The position numbers were made by a program, and so were the translations under genes. From assembly GCF_024494565.1 (NCBI RefSeq), contig NZ_JANHDN010000005.1, forward strand, positions 186,001 to 250,000: 64,000 bases of DNA. The letters are read 5' to 3'. This document shows, in pieces, positions 52,017-61,280 of this stretch. Every line of letters starts with the position of its first letter. The stretch's first letter is position 1. The notes under the pieces are model-generated. The model saw only the letters and a program-made list of their open reading frames with translations, made no database searches and was not told the DNA's origin. Source of the stretch: Halorubrum rutilum. Its GTDB lineage: Archaea > Halobacteriota > Halobacteria > Halobacteriales > Haloferacaceae.

Positions 52017-52670
52017 ATGACGAGCTCACTCGACGTCGTGATCGCGGGCGGCGGACGCGTCGGCTTTCAGACGGCTGAGATCCTCGCGGACCGCGGCCAC
52101 GAGGTGACGATAATCGAGCGGGACGAGCGGATCGTCTCCGAGATCGCCGACGAGTGGGTCGCGACCGTCGTCCGCGGCGACGCGACGAACCCGGACATCG
52201 TCGAGCAGGCCGGCGTCGAGCGCGCCGACGTGATCGCGGCGCTCACCGGCGAGACGGGACTGAACCTCGCCGTCTGTCTGGCCGCCAAGGAGCTGTCCTC
52301 GTCGATCCGAACGGTGGCCCGGATCGACCGCGCCGCCGGGGAGTCGTACACGCGGTTCGTCGACGCGGTGCTGTTCCCCGAGCGCGCCGGCGCCCGCGTG
52401 GCGGCGAACGAGGTGGTGGGCGACGACGTCCAGACGCTCGCGGACGTGACGGGCGACCTCGACATCATGCAGATACGCGTCGCCGAGGGGGCGCCGGCGG
52501 CGGGGAAGTCGCTCACCGAGGTCCGCTTTCCAGAGGGGACACTCGTCGTCTCCGACGCCGACGGTCACCGGGTCGCCCGTCCGGACACGACGCTGACGCC
52601 GGGGAAGCGCTACGTCGTCGCCGTCGAGTCCGAGGTCGCCGACGAGGTCATGAACCTGATGCAGGGGTAG
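52017..52670 (+). CDS. TrkA-type (RCK) regulator of the APC permease
   Basis: A 217-aa TrkA-N/TrkA-C protein (VVIAGGGRVGFQTAEIL, residues 7-23; VTIIERDERIV; VRGDATNPDIVEQAGV; and C-terminal IRVAEGAPAAGKSLTEVRFPEG). It starts three bases after the permease stop, so it is probably translated with it and regulates it. It is a clear paralogue of the protein at 49692-50345 on the other side of the permease. Confidence 0.88.
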   Translation: MTSSLDVVIAGGGRVGFQTAEILADRGHEVTIIERDERIVSEIADEWVATVVRGDATNPDIVEQAGVERADVIAALTGETGLNLAVCLAAKELSSSIRTVARIDRAAGESYTRFVDAVLFPERAGARVAANEVVGDDVQTLADVTGDLDIMQIRVAEGAPAAGKSLTEVRFPEGTLVVSDADGHRVARPDTTLTPGKRYVVAVESEVADEVMNLMQG

Positions 52671-52736
52671 CGTCTCGGGGGCGGAACCGGCCCGGCGGGT
52701 CGGGTCGCGTACCGAAAGAGACGGACTGCGACGCCC

Positions 52737-54074
52737 TCACTCCCCGCCGAGCTCCCACTCCGCGTCGAGCTCGCGGTGGGCGAACGGGAGCGCGTCCTCG
52801 CCGCTGTAGCTCGCGACGAGGTGGCCGTCGCCCTCCAGGTAGTACTTGTACGTGGTGAGCCCCTCCAGGCCGACCGGGCCGCGCGCGTGGACCTTCCCGG
52901 TCGAGATGCCGACCTCGGCGCCGAGCCCGTAGCGGTAGCCGTCGGCGAAGCGGGTCGAGGCGTTGTGGAAGACGCTCGCGGCGTCGATCCCGGTCATGAA
53001 CGCGTCGGCGGTCGACCGGTCCTCCGTGACGATCGACTCGGTGTGTTTCGAGCCGTGCGCGTTGACGTGGTCGACCGCCTCGTAGGCGTCGCCGACGAGC
53101 TTGATGGACAGTTCGAGGTCGCCGTACTCCGCGTCCCAGTCGTCGTCGGTCGCGGCGCCGACGTCGACGATCTCGCGGGTCGCGGCGTCGCCGCGGAGCT
53201 CGACGCCCGCCTCCTCGTAGCGCTCGACGAGGTCGGGGAGGAGGTCGGCCGCGACGGACTCGTGCACGAGCAGCGTCTCGACCGCGTTGCAGACGGCCGG
53301 GTATTGGACCTTCGCGTCGAAGGCGACGTCGGCGGCCATCTCCAGGTCGGCGTCGTCGTCGACGTAGACGTGACAGACGCCCTCCGTGTGGCCGAGCACG
53401 GGGATCTGCGTGTTCTCCTGGATGTACGAGACGAACTCCGAGGAGCCCCGCGGCATCACCAGGTCGACCGCGTCGTCGCGTTCGAGGAGGCGGTCGACCT
53501 CCTCGTGGGCCTCGACGAGTCCCGCCCAGCCGTCCGGCAGGTCCGCGGTCGCCTCGCGGATCACGCGGTGGAGGACGCGGTTCGACTCGCTCGCCTCGCT
53601 GCCGCCCTTGAGGATGACGGCGTTGCCCGACTTCAGCGCGAGCGCCGCGATCTGGACGAGCGCGTCCGGCCGCGACTCGAAGACGGTCGCGACCACGCCG
53701 ATGGGCACCGACACGCGGTACAGCTCCAGGTCCTCGTCGAGCTCGCGGGCCGCGAGCGTCCGGCCGAGGGGGTCCGCCTGCTCGGCGACGGACTCGACCA
53801 TCTCGGCGATGTCCTCGAGCTTCGCGGCGTCGAGCTTCAGGCGGTCGACGAGCGCCTGCGTGTACTCGCCGCGCGCCAGCATCTCTTCGGCCGCCTCGAC
53901 GTCCCGCGCGTTCGCGTCGAGGATCGCCGACTCGTTCGCGCGGAGCGCGTCGGCGATCGACCGGAGCGCGTCGTTCCGGGTCGCCTCGTCGGCGTTGGCG
54001 AGCCGCAGGGCGGCCCGCCCCGACGCCTCGATCAGTTCGTCCGTGTCCCGCTCGACCTCGGTCGTCTCACTCAT
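52737..54074 (-). CDS. proA: Glutamate-5-semialdehyde dehydrogenase
   Basis: A 445-aa gamma-glutamyl phosphate reductase, the second step of proline synthesis. It shows the ALDH-fold signatures [19 protein letters not shown] near 126 and the catalytic Cys in [14 protein letters not shown] near 268, with [13 protein letters not shown] near 207. The final segment [26 protein letters not shown] is diagnostic. Translation overlaps the end of proB by eight bases (ATG at 54074). It is the last gene of a proC-proB-proA operon. Confidence 0.95.
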   Translation of the reverse strand: MSETTEVERDTDELIEASGRAALRLANADEATRNDALRSIADALRANESAILDANARDVEAAEEMLARGEYTQALVDRLKLDAAKLEDIAEMVESVAEQADPLGRTLAARELDEDLELYRVSVPIGVVATVFESRPDALVQIAALALKSGNAVILKGGSEASESNRVLHRVIREATADLPDGWAGLVEAHEEVDRLLERDDAVDLVMPRGSSEFVSYIQENTQIPVLGHTEGVCHVYVDDDADLEMAADVAFDAKVQYPAVCNAVETLLVHESVAADLLPDLVERYEEAGVELRGDAATREIVDVGAATDDDWDAEYGDLELSIKLVGDAYEAVDHVNAHGSKHTESIVTEDRSTADAFMTGIDAASVFHNASTRFADGYRYGLGAEVGISTGKVHARGPVGLEGLTTYKYYLEGDGHLVASYSGEDALPFAHRELDAEWELGGE

Positions 54075-54951
54075 TGGTCTCACCCGCTGTCGGCACGAAT
54101 AGCGTGCCCGTCGGTTTACCGGCTGCGATCCGCTCCAGCACGTCCCGCGTCGCCGACCCGGCGATGACCGCCGGCGCGCCGTGCTCCGCCACGTCGCGGG
54201 CGCCCTCCACCTTCGTCTGGATCCCGCCGAACTCGGAGGTCGTGCTCTCGCCGATGAGCTCCCGGACGGCGTCGTAGTTCGCGCCGACGGCCTCGATGAG
54301 CGCCGCGTCCGCGTCGCGCTTCGGATTCCCGGTGTAGACCCCGTCGACGTCGGTGAGCGTGACGAGCAGGTCGACGCCGAGCGCGATGGCGACCGAGGCC
54401 GACAGCATGTCGTTGTCGCCGATCCGCAGCTCGTCGGTCGCGACCGCGTCGTTCTCGTTGATCACGGGGACGACGCCCCACTCTAAGAGGGTCTCGACGG
54501 TGTTCGTGAAGTTGTCGAACCGCTCGGGCGTGTCGAGGTCGGCGCCGGTCACGAGGATCTGCGCGACCGGCTGGTCGTACCGGTCGAAGCTCTGCGTGTA
54601 GTGGCGCATCAGGAGGCTCTGCCCGACCGTCGACAACGCCTGGCTCTCCTCGATCTCGTCGCGCCCCTCGTCGACGTCGACCGCGGCGCTCCCGCCGCCG
54701 TTGCCGAGCCGGCCGATCCCGGCGCCGACGGCCCCCGAGGAGACGAGGACGACCTCCTTGCCGCGCCGCCGGAGGTCCATCACGTCGGCGACGAGCTTGT
54801 CGAGCTTCACGCGGTCGAGCCGGGACTCCTCGTCGGTCAGGGAGTTGGTGCCGGCCTTCACCACCACGCGGTCGGCCTCGGCGGCCGCGGTCCGCGTGCG
54901 CTCGACGGCCTCGGCGTCAACCGCCCCGACCGCGACGCCCTCACTCGTCAT
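54067..54951 (-). CDS. proB: Glutamate 5-kinase
   Basis: A 294-aa amino-acid kinase that phosphorylates glutamate to start proline synthesis. Key elements are [13 protein letters not shown] near 30 (KxGTN), [14 protein letters not shown] near 65, [21 protein letters not shown] near 168, and [12 protein letters not shown] near 210. It lacks the C-terminal PUA domain of the bacterial enzyme (usually about 370 aa), as do other archaeal copies. An N-terminal extension of about 25 residues precedes the core. It overlaps proC by eleven bases and proA by eight. Confidence 0.94.
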   Translation of the reverse strand: MTSEGVAVGAVDAEAVERTRTAAAEADRVVVKAGTNSLTDEESRLDRVKLDKLVADVMDLRRRGKEVVLVSSGAVGAGIGRLGNGGGSAAVDVDEGRDEIEESQALSTVGQSLLMRHYTQSFDRYDQPVAQILVTGADLDTPERFDNFTNTVETLLEWGVVPVINENDAVATDELRIGDNDMLSASVAIALGVDLLVTLTDVDGVYTGNPKRDADAALIEAVGANYDAVRELIGESTTSEFGGIQTKVEGARDVAEHGAPAVIAGSATRDVLERIAAGKPTGTLFVPTAGETNE

Positions 54952-55717
54952 CGAACGCCTCGGCGAGCTCCCGCGAGCGCTCCTCGGCCGCCGCGACGGC
55001 GTCGATCACCGCCTCGTCGGCGTCGCTGTCCCACAGGACCTCCATCCCCTCGATCGTCGTCCCGTTGGGCGAGCAGACCGCGTCGATGAGCTCGTCGACG
55101 CTCCGGTCGTCGCGGAGCACCGTCTCGGCCGCGCCCTTGAACGTCTGCGCGGCGAGCGTCTCGGCCTGCTCGGGGTCGAGCCCGCCGTCGATCCCGGCCC
55201 GCTTCACCGCGTCGATGAGGTAGAACGCGAAGGCGGGGCCGCTGCCGTTGACCGCGGTCGAGACGTCCATCAGCGACTCGTCGACCTCGACGAACTCGCC
55301 GGCGTCGTCGAGCATCGCGCGGACCTCGTCGGTGAGGCCCTCTTCCGTCGCCGCCGCGGCCATGTCGCCCGTCTCGGCCGCGAGGTTCGGCATGATCCGG
55401 ACCACGCCCGCCGCGGTCCGCTCCGCGACGAACTCCCGGGGGAGCCCCGCGGCCAGCGTCACGAGCCGCTGGTCGGCGCCGAGGTCGAGGTCGTCGAGGA
55501 CGTGCTCGGCCACGTCCGGCTTCACCGCGAGCACGACGACGTCGGCCGACTTCGCCGCGTCGACGTCGTCGGTCGTCTCGTCGACGACGTCCTCCACGGC
55601 GGCGAGCGCGTCGGGATCGAGGTCGATCGCCGTCAGGTGATACGAGCCGGTTCTCGCGAGGCCGCGCAGCAGGGCACCCCCCATGTTTCCGCAGCCGATG
55701 ACGCTCACGCGTGTCAT
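54941..55717 (-). CDS. proC: Pyrroline-5-carboxylate reductase
   Basis: A 258-aa NAD(P)H enzyme for the last step of proline synthesis. It has a Rossmann N-terminus ([17 protein letters not shown], residues 4-20), [12 protein letters not shown] near 62, [11 protein letters not shown] near 85, [13 protein letters not shown] near 110, and the C-terminal domain motif [14 protein letters not shown] near 155. An upstream in-frame ATG gives ten extra residues; I chose 55717 from the family start. It is the first gene of the operon. Confidence 0.94.
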   Translation of the reverse strand: MTRVSVIGCGNMGGALLRGLARTGSYHLTAIDLDPDALAAVEDVVDETTDDVDAAKSADVVVLAVKPDVAEHVLDDLDLGADQRLVTLAAGLPREFVAERTAAGVVRIMPNLAAETGDMAAAATEEGLTDEVRAMLDDAGEFVEVDESLMDVSTAVNGSGPAFAFYLIDAVKRAGIDGGLDPEQAETLAAQTFKGAAETVLRDDRSVDELIDAVCSPNGTTIEGMEVLWDSDADEAVIDAVAAAEERSRELAEAFDDE

Positions 55718-55814
55718 GTTACCTGCAGGGAGTACGCTCAGGGTCATACCAACTGCGGTTTCGGCGAGACCCCGACCGGTGGCGTCGAGAGGGGCTCGGC
55801 CCCCCGAACGGGGG

Positions 55815-56828
55815 TCAGATCAGCCGCTCGTACAGCGACCGGTACTCCGCCGCGATCGCGTCGAGCGAGAACGCCTCGCTGCGCGCGGCCGCGTTCGACC
55901 CGAGCCGCTCGCGGAGCGCGGGGTCCTCCAGCCGCCGGACCGCGTCGGCGAAGGCCGCGACCTCCGACCCGGCGTCGCCCCCCGAGTCGCCGTCGGCGGG
56001 GTCGACCTTGAGGCAGTCCTCGCCGTCGTCGAGCCACGAGAACGTCTCGATGTCGCGGACGACGACCGCCTTCCCGGCCGTCATCGCCTCCAGCAGCGCG
56101 ATCCCCTCGTTCTCCTCGTGGGTCGGGAACAGGAACACGTCGCCGGCGGCGAACGCCCCTCGAACGTCGTCGACGAACCCGGTGAACGTGCAGTTGTCGG
56201 GCGACCCCTCGATGAGCCGGGTCGTCTCGCGGCCCTTCAGGGAGAGGTCGAGCGGGCCGAACCACGCGAAGTCGACGTCGGGGAGCGCGCGAGCGACCTC
56301 GACGAACGTCTCTAACCCCTTCCGCTTGATCACGTGGCCGACGAGGAAGACGGTGGGCGGGTCGAGGTCGTAGCGCTCGCGGTACTCGTCCTCCAGCGAC
56401 TCGAAGCCCGCCAGCTTCTCGCGGTCGACGCCGTTCGAGATGACGGTCGTCGGCCGGTCGGTGTACCCCTCGATCACGCCGCGGTTGTACTCGGAGGGGC
56501 AGACCAGGGCGTCGGCGAGCCCGTACGCGCGGCTGAGGTAGGGCCTGAGCGGCCTCGCGAGCGCGTTCGTGAACCGGAAGCTGTCGCCGAAGTCCTCGGC
56601 CGTGACGTGGGTGTGCGCGACGACCGGCACGCCGCGGTCGCGGGCGCGCTTCGCGTACCACACCGAGCGCGGTCCCATCAGGTTGCAGTGGAACGCGTCA
56701 GCGTCGAGGGTCGGCTCGGTCGTGTACGCGATCCCCTCGCGGTCGAGCATCTTGCGCTGGTGGACGACCGACTCCTTGATGCCGCCCGTGACGCGGTCCT
56801 CGAACTCGAAGTAGTGGCTGACCTTCAT
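55815..56828 (-). CDS. Glycosyltransferase family 4
   Basis: A 337-aa GT-B fold glycosyltransferase. The N-terminal half has TGGIKESVV and VVAHTHVTAEDFG; the C-terminal half has VISNGVDREKL near 128, FLVGHVIKRKGLETFVEVA near 155, and the E-x7-E motif THEENEGIALLEAMTAGKAVV near 247. A nucleotide-sugar donor and a surface-glycan acceptor are expected, but specificity is unknown. It is followed by the alkaline-phosphatase-fold gene upstream in the same direction. Confidence 0.88.
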   Translation of the reverse strand: MKVSHYFEFEDRVTGGIKESVVHQRKMLDREGIAYTTEPTLDADAFHCNLMGPRSVWYAKRARDRGVPVVAHTHVTAEDFGDSFRFTNALARPLRPYLSRAYGLADALVCPSEYNRGVIEGYTDRPTTVISNGVDREKLAGFESLEDEYRERYDLDPPTVFLVGHVIKRKGLETFVEVARALPDVDFAWFGPLDLSLKGRETTRLIEGSPDNCTFTGFVDDVRGAFAAGDVFLFPTHEENEGIALLEAMTAGKAVVVRDIETFSWLDDGEDCLKVDPADGDSGGDAGSEVAAFADAVRRLEDPALRERLGSNAAARSEAFSLDAIAAEYRSLYERLI

Positions 56829-56877
56829 CGCGTCGCGGCGTCGGCGGCGACGGCGGCGTCGCGGGCCGCGTCGGCGC

Positions 56878-57756
56878 TCACTCGACTTCCAGCCACGGGA
56901 CCTCCATCAGCGGCGGGATGTGCGTCTCGATGTGGTGTTCCCAGACGCCCTCCTCGCCGAACGCCTCCCCGTGGTCGGCGGTGACGACGACGGTGCCGTC
57001 CAGCTCCTCGACGAGCTCCGCGACCGATTCGAGCGCGATCCGCAGGTTCTCCTCGTAGAGGCGGAGCGCCGTGACGCGGGTGCCGTCTTTCACGAGGTCC
57101 GCGGGGTCGAGCTCCAGCCAGAGCCCCGCCTTCTGCGCGAACTCGCTGTCGTCGAGCCGGCTCTCGATCTTCGGCCGGACCGTGTCGCTGAGCGAGGAGA
57201 GGAGGCCGCCGTCCCCGTCGGTCTCGGCCGCGTCGCCCGCTCCGCCTTCCTCCTCCTCCTGCCGCTTGATCCCCTTCTGGATCTGCTTGAGCTTCTGCCC
57301 CTTCCCGCGCGAGAGGTACGGGGCGTGCGGCTGCATGTAGTGGAGCACCGTTCGGTCGGCGCGCTCGACGGCGTCGAGGTTGTTCCGGTACGCTTCCGCG
57401 AGCCCCTCGGGCGGGACCGTGCCGAGGTCGTCGTCCCACCCGGTCTTCCAGACGTCGTGGATGTCGCTGATGTGGTCGGAGGCGGTCCACTCGTAGTCGC
57501 AGCTCGCGCCCCACTTCAGCTCGTTCAGCGGGATCCCGAGGTCGTTGATGAAGGGGTTGCCGGAGAAGTAGGCGATGTCGTGGTCGCCGGTGAACGTCCG
57601 GTAGGCCCACTCCGGGGTCGACGAGCCGACGCTCCGGCGCTTCTCCACGTCGCCGTCGAGGTACTCGTCGTACACGTCCTCGAACACGTCGTAGCGACAC
57701 GCGTCGAGGACCAGACAGTAATCCCACTCGGACTCGAGGAACCGCTGGTCTTCCAT
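56878..57756 (-). CDS. Alkaline phosphatase/sulfatase-fold protein
   Basis: A 292-aa protein of the alkaline-phosphatase superfamily. Metal-site elements are DYCLVLDACRYDVFED near residues 12-27, YMQPHAPYLS near 136 and VVVTADHGEAFGEEG near 258, followed by HHIETHIP. There is no signal peptide. A charged low-complexity insertion lies near 160-190. Related genes in haloarchaeal glycan clusters may act as phosphoglycerol or sulfate transferases; this one's substrate is unknown. It is 49 bases upstream of the GT4 gene on the same strand. Confidence 0.8.
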   Translation of the reverse strand: MEDQRFLESEWDYCLVLDACRYDVFEDVYDEYLDGDVEKRRSVGSSTPEWAYRTFTGDHDIAYFSGNPFINDLGIPLNELKWGASCDYEWTASDHISDIHDVWKTGWDDDLGTVPPEGLAEAYRNNLDAVERADRTVLHYMQPHAPYLSRGKGQKLKQIQKGIKRQEEEEGGAGDAAETDGDGGLLSSLSDTVRPKIESRLDDSEFAQKAGLWLELDPADLVKDGTRVTALRLYEENLRIALESVAELVEELDGTVVVTADHGEAFGEEGVWEHHIETHIPPLMEVPWLEVE

Positions 57757-57911
57757 AGGTTGCGCTACCGTACCCGACCGACCGTTGTATTCCTGTTGGT
57801 GCGCGGTCGGCGGCCGGCGGAGCGGACCGCCGGACGCGGCCGGGACGACCGGGACCGGGCGCCGACGGCCGCGATCAGACGTTTCAAGTTCGCCAGCGAC
57901 GCAGTGGCGGT

Positions 57912-58925
57912 ATGGACGGGACGCGTCGCCGCGGGCTGGTGATCGGCGGAGTCGCGGCGGTCGCGATCCTCGCGGTGCTGTTCGTCGTCGTCGGCGCGGA
58001 CCGAGTGGTCGACACGCTGCTCGCGGCCGACCGCGGGCTGGTGGCGGCGACGTTCGGGATCGCGCTCTGCTGGCTGCTCGCGTGGAGCCTGATGCTCAGG
58101 ACGGTCCTCGGCGCCGTCGAGGTCGACCTCCCGGTCGCGACGTCGTTCCTCGTGTACGCCGGCGCCGTCTTCGCGAACAACGTCACTCCCTTCGGCCAGG
58201 CCGGCGGCGAGCCGGTCGCCGCGGCGCTCATCGCGAAGGTGTCGGGCTCGCGCTACGAGACGGGGCTCGTCGGCATCGCCAGCGTCGACGTGCTCAACGT
58301 CGTCCCCTCGATCTCGCTGGTGTTCCTCGGGGTCGGCGCCTACGCCGCCACCGCGGCCGTCGGCGAGCGCCTCGGGGTCGCCGTCGGCGTCGCCGTCGCG
58401 CTGATCGCGGCGATCGCGGCCGCGATCGCCCTCGGCTGGCGCTACCACCGGGCCATCGTCGATCGGCTCCCCGCGGCCGTCGGCGGCCTCCTCGGTCGGC
58501 TGAAGCGGTTCGACGCGGCCGCGGTCGAGGCGGCGCTCGCGACGCGCCTAGAGAACTTCTTCTCGGACATCGAGCGCGTCGGCACGAGCCCCCGCCGCCT
58601 CGCGGCCGCGGTCGCCCTCTCGCTGGCGGGCTGGACGCTCCAGGCGACGGCGCTCGCGGTCGCGTTCGCCGCCGTCGGGAGCCCGATCGCGCCGGAGGTC
58701 GCGCTGTTCGCGGTCCCGCTCGCGTACGTCGCTGGCGCCACCCCGCTGCCGGGCGGACTGGGGGGGATCGAGGCGGCGTTCGTCGCGCTGCTCGTTCCCA
58801 CCACGGGCGTCGCCGCGTCGACCGTCACCGCCGCCGTGCTCGTGTTCCGCGGCGCCGTCTACTGGCTCCCGATGCTGATCGGGGGGCTCTCGGTCTCGGC
58901 GCTCGGGATCGACGCGGTGCGGTGA
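57912..58925 (+). CDS. UPF0104/LPG-synthase-like integral membrane protein
   Basis: A 337-aa protein with about eight membrane helices and the family's conserved NNVTPFGQAGGEP near 93-105 and ATPLPGGLGGIEAAF near 277-291. This is the lysylphosphatidylglycerol-synthase transmembrane (flippase-like) group without the catalytic GNAT domain. In archaeal glycan clusters such proteins are thought to move lipid-linked molecules, which is an inference. It is divergent from the alkaline-phosphatase-fold gene. Confidence 0.85.
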   Translation: MDGTRRRGLVIGGVAAVAILAVLFVVVGADRVVDTLLAADRGLVAATFGIALCWLLAWSLMLRTVLGAVEVDLPVATSFLVYAGAVFANNVTPFGQAGGEPVAAALIAKVSGSRYETGLVGIASVDVLNVVPSISLVFLGVGAYAATAAVGERLGVAVGVAVALIAAIAAAIALGWRYHRAIVDRLPAAVGGLLGRLKRFDAAAVEAALATRLENFFSDIERVGTSPRRLAAAVALSLAGWTLQATALAVAFAAVGSPIAPEVALFAVPLAYVAGATPLPGGLGGIEAAFVALLVPTTGVAASTVTAAVLVFRGAVYWLPMLIGGLSVSALGIDAVR

Positions 58926-58990
58926 GGGGGCGCAGTCCCGGGCGGACGAACGGCCGCGACGGTGTCGGACTCCCTCTCGACGGTCCGCCG

Positions 58991-59455
58991 TCAGCGTCCG
59001 TCGGCCTCCACGACGCCGGTCAGTTCGTCGACCGCGAGCCGAACGAGCGCGAACACCGCCTCTTCGGGCGCGTCGAACACGTGGTAAAACGGGATCTCGG
59101 CGTCGCGCTCGGCCTGACTGACCGAGCGGTCGCTCGGGCGGTGCGTGTCGAGGTCGTCGACGGTGCTGCGGTGTTCCGGCCTGCCGCGCGCGAGGACGCT
59201 CGTCCAGCCCGCCTCGGTCTCGTCGGCGACGACGAACGTCGCGCGCTCCGTCGCGTCGATGAACTCCCGCTTGCGGCTTTCCGGGGCGTATCCGAGCCGG
59301 AAGTACACGTCGCGGTCCGCCGGGTCGTACGTGAACGCCACCGGGACCGCGTAGGACTCGTCTCCCTTCGCCAGCGAGAGCGTCCCCACGGACTGCGTTT
59401 CGAGGAACGACTCGATCGCCGCGTCGTCGAGCGCCTCGGCCGTCGGCCGGCTCAT
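58991..59455 (-). CDS. Pyridoxamine 5'-phosphate oxidase-related flavoprotein
   Basis: A 154-aa split-barrel protein. The N-terminus (AIESFLETQSVGTLSLAKGDESYAVPVAF) and VYFRLGYAPESRKREFIDATERATFVV match the pyridoxamine 5'-phosphate oxidase-like FMN-binding family, in which the flavin binds at the dimer interface. Substrate unknown; many such haloarchaeal proteins occur as singletons. Confidence 0.83.
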   Translation of the reverse strand: MSRPTAEALDDAAIESFLETQSVGTLSLAKGDESYAVPVAFTYDPADRDVYFRLGYAPESRKREFIDATERATFVVADETEAGWTSVLARGRPEHRSTVDDLDTHRPSDRSVSQAERDAEIPFYHVFDAPEEAVFALVRLAVDELTGVVEADGR

Positions 59456-59630
59456 ACGTCGACGTGTGTCGGTAGCGCCCTAAACCCATCGCGGCCGTCG
59501 TCGGGTCCGTCGGCGTCCGCGATCCCGGCTCCGTCCCCGATCCCGGTTCCGTCCGCGCCGTCGACGGCCGGGCACTCGATCGAACGGCGGACGACCGCCC
59601 CCCGGACGATCGCCGGCCGGTCGACTCGCC

Positions 59631-61280
59631 TCAGAAGAACAGCCACAGCACGAGCAGCACGTACAGCGCCAGCAGCGCGATCACCGTCAGCCGGATGAGG
59701 ATGTTGACGCTGAACACGAGCCCGTTGTAGTCGTTCTTCAGGAGCTTGAGCGGCTCGGTCTTCTCGCTTTCGAGCCCGATCGTCGCGGGGGAGACGTCGT
59801 CGATCGCGCGTTGGACCGCGGCGTCGAGCGCCTCGACGTTCGACCGGGTCTTGTTCGCGAGCTCGTGGACCGAGGCGTGCGTGTCGGTCGAGAACACGAG
59901 CACCTCGTCGAACTCCCCGCGGTAGCCGGCCGCGAGCTCGCGGATGTCGGGGGTGACGCCGTTGGTGTCGATCCCCATCGTGAGCACGTCCTGGCCGTCG
60001 ACGGACTCGGCGATCGCGATCATGTCCCGGTCGTCGCGCACCACCTCGAACCCGGCGGCGTACTCGTGGAGCGGCTCCTCGGCGAGCCGCTCGCGGAAGT
60101 CGTCGAAGCGACGCTTCAGGCGGTCGGCCTCGCTCGACCCGTACTGGACCTCCTTCGTCGGCCCGTCCTGGATGTCGTGCTTGTGGAGGTCGACCAGGAG
60201 CAGCTCGGAGCCGTCGACGTCCCGGGTGAAGACGCCGGTGTCGTAGTCGTCGATCCCCTCGCTGTGGAGGAAGACGACCTCCTTGTCGCCGATCCGCCGA
60301 CCGTAGAACTCGATCTCGCCGTAGTCCTCGTGGACGAGCCGCGAGGCCCGGTCGGCCCCCTCGGGGTCGCCGACCGCGTCGAGTATCTTCTCGGCGTCGC
60401 TCGGGTTCGAGAGGTCCTCCTTGTGCGTGCACGGGACGTGCAGGAAGAAGCCGTGCCCGTCGCCGCCGTTCAGCGCGTCGATGACGTTCCCGCTGAGCTG
60501 GCCGCCGCCGAACCCCCCGAGCGGGCCGGGGTGGACCCACGGCGCGGCGAGGGTCAGCCGGTCCCCGTTGTCGATCGCCAGCGTCTCGACGGCGGGCTCG
60601 GCCTCGACGCCGAGGTCGAGCGACTCCCGGTCGTTCCGGAGGATGCCGGACGTGAGCGCGAACGCCGAGACGTCCGTGTTGCTCCGGATGAGGTAGTCGA
60701 CCAGGGCGAGCACCGACACGAGGAACCCGGCCGCGATCAGCAGCGACGCGAACGCGAACACGTGTCGGTACGTCGAGAAGCCGAGGTCCGCGCCCCCGAA
60801 CGCGTAGAACGCCGCGATCAGCGCCGCCGGCTCCGCGAGCGACACGAGGAGGATCCGCTTGTAGCGGTCGATCCCCGTCGACACGACGAGCGCGAGGATG
60901 TTGATCAGGTAGATGGTGATGAAGAGGAGCCAGACGATGCTCCACGCGTTCCCGACGTCGTTGGCGCCGGAGAGCACCAGCGCGTAGACGAAGAACACGA
61001 ACTGGTTGGCCAGCGCGAGGAAGAAGCTCCACGACCGCGGGTAGCTGGGGAGCAGGCGGTGGAACAGCTCGCCGGCGAACAGGAACGGGAGGAGGAAGAG
61101 GAGGGCGGCGACCGGCAGGACGCTCTCGGGGGCCGGCACGACGAAGATCGACATCGACAGGGCGGCGTACGAGACGAGGCTGTAGACGACGCTGAGCCCG
61201 ATCAGCGCCGGGACCTGCAGCTTCAGCGGCGGGACGCTGAACACCAGCCGCTGGAAGACGTCGACGTTGTCCGCCCCCAT
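59631..61280 (-). CDS. DUF2070 family membrane protein
   Basis: A 549-aa protein with about seven membrane helices in the first 200 residues, a large soluble domain (about 205-515) and a last helix at the C-terminus. The soluble part has WVHPGPLGGFGGGQLSGNV near 243 and FFLHVPCTHKEDLSNP near 275, the most conserved elements of DUF2070, and DLHKHD near 353; the His/Asp residues suggest a metal-dependent activity. Function is unknown. It ends the GT4 operon: its ATG follows immediately after the GT4 stop at 61281. Confidence 0.86.
   Translation of the reverse strand: MGADNVDVFQRLVFSVPPLKLQVPALIGLSVVYSLVSYAALSMSIFVVPAPESVLPVAALLFLLPFLFAGELFHRLLPSYPRSWSFFLALANQFVFFVYALVLSGANDVGNAWSIVWLLFITIYLINILALVVSTGIDRYKRILLVSLAEPAALIAAFYAFGGADLGFSTYRHVFAFASLLIAAGFLVSVLALVDYLIRSNTDVSAFALTSGILRNDRESLDLGVEAEPAVETLAIDNGDRLTLAAPWVHPGPLGGFGGGQLSGNVIDALNGGDGHGFFLHVPCTHKEDLSNPSDAEKILDAVGDPEGADRASRLVHEDYGEIEFYGRRIGDKEVVFLHSEGIDDYDTGVFTRDVDGSELLLVDLHKHDIQDGPTKEVQYGSSEADRLKRRFDDFRERLAEEPLHEYAAGFEVVRDDRDMIAIAESVDGQDVLTMGIDTNGVTPDIRELAAGYRGEFDEVLVFSTDTHASVHELANKTRSNVEALDAAVQRAIDDVSPATIGLESEKTEPLKLLKNDYNGLVFSVNILIRLTVIALLALYVLLVLWLFF

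Noticed and set aside
52776..54167. 463-aa plus-strand frame opposite proA and proB
   Set aside because: It is the antisense shadow of two well supported enzymes and has an Arg/Val/Leu composition typical of such shadows.
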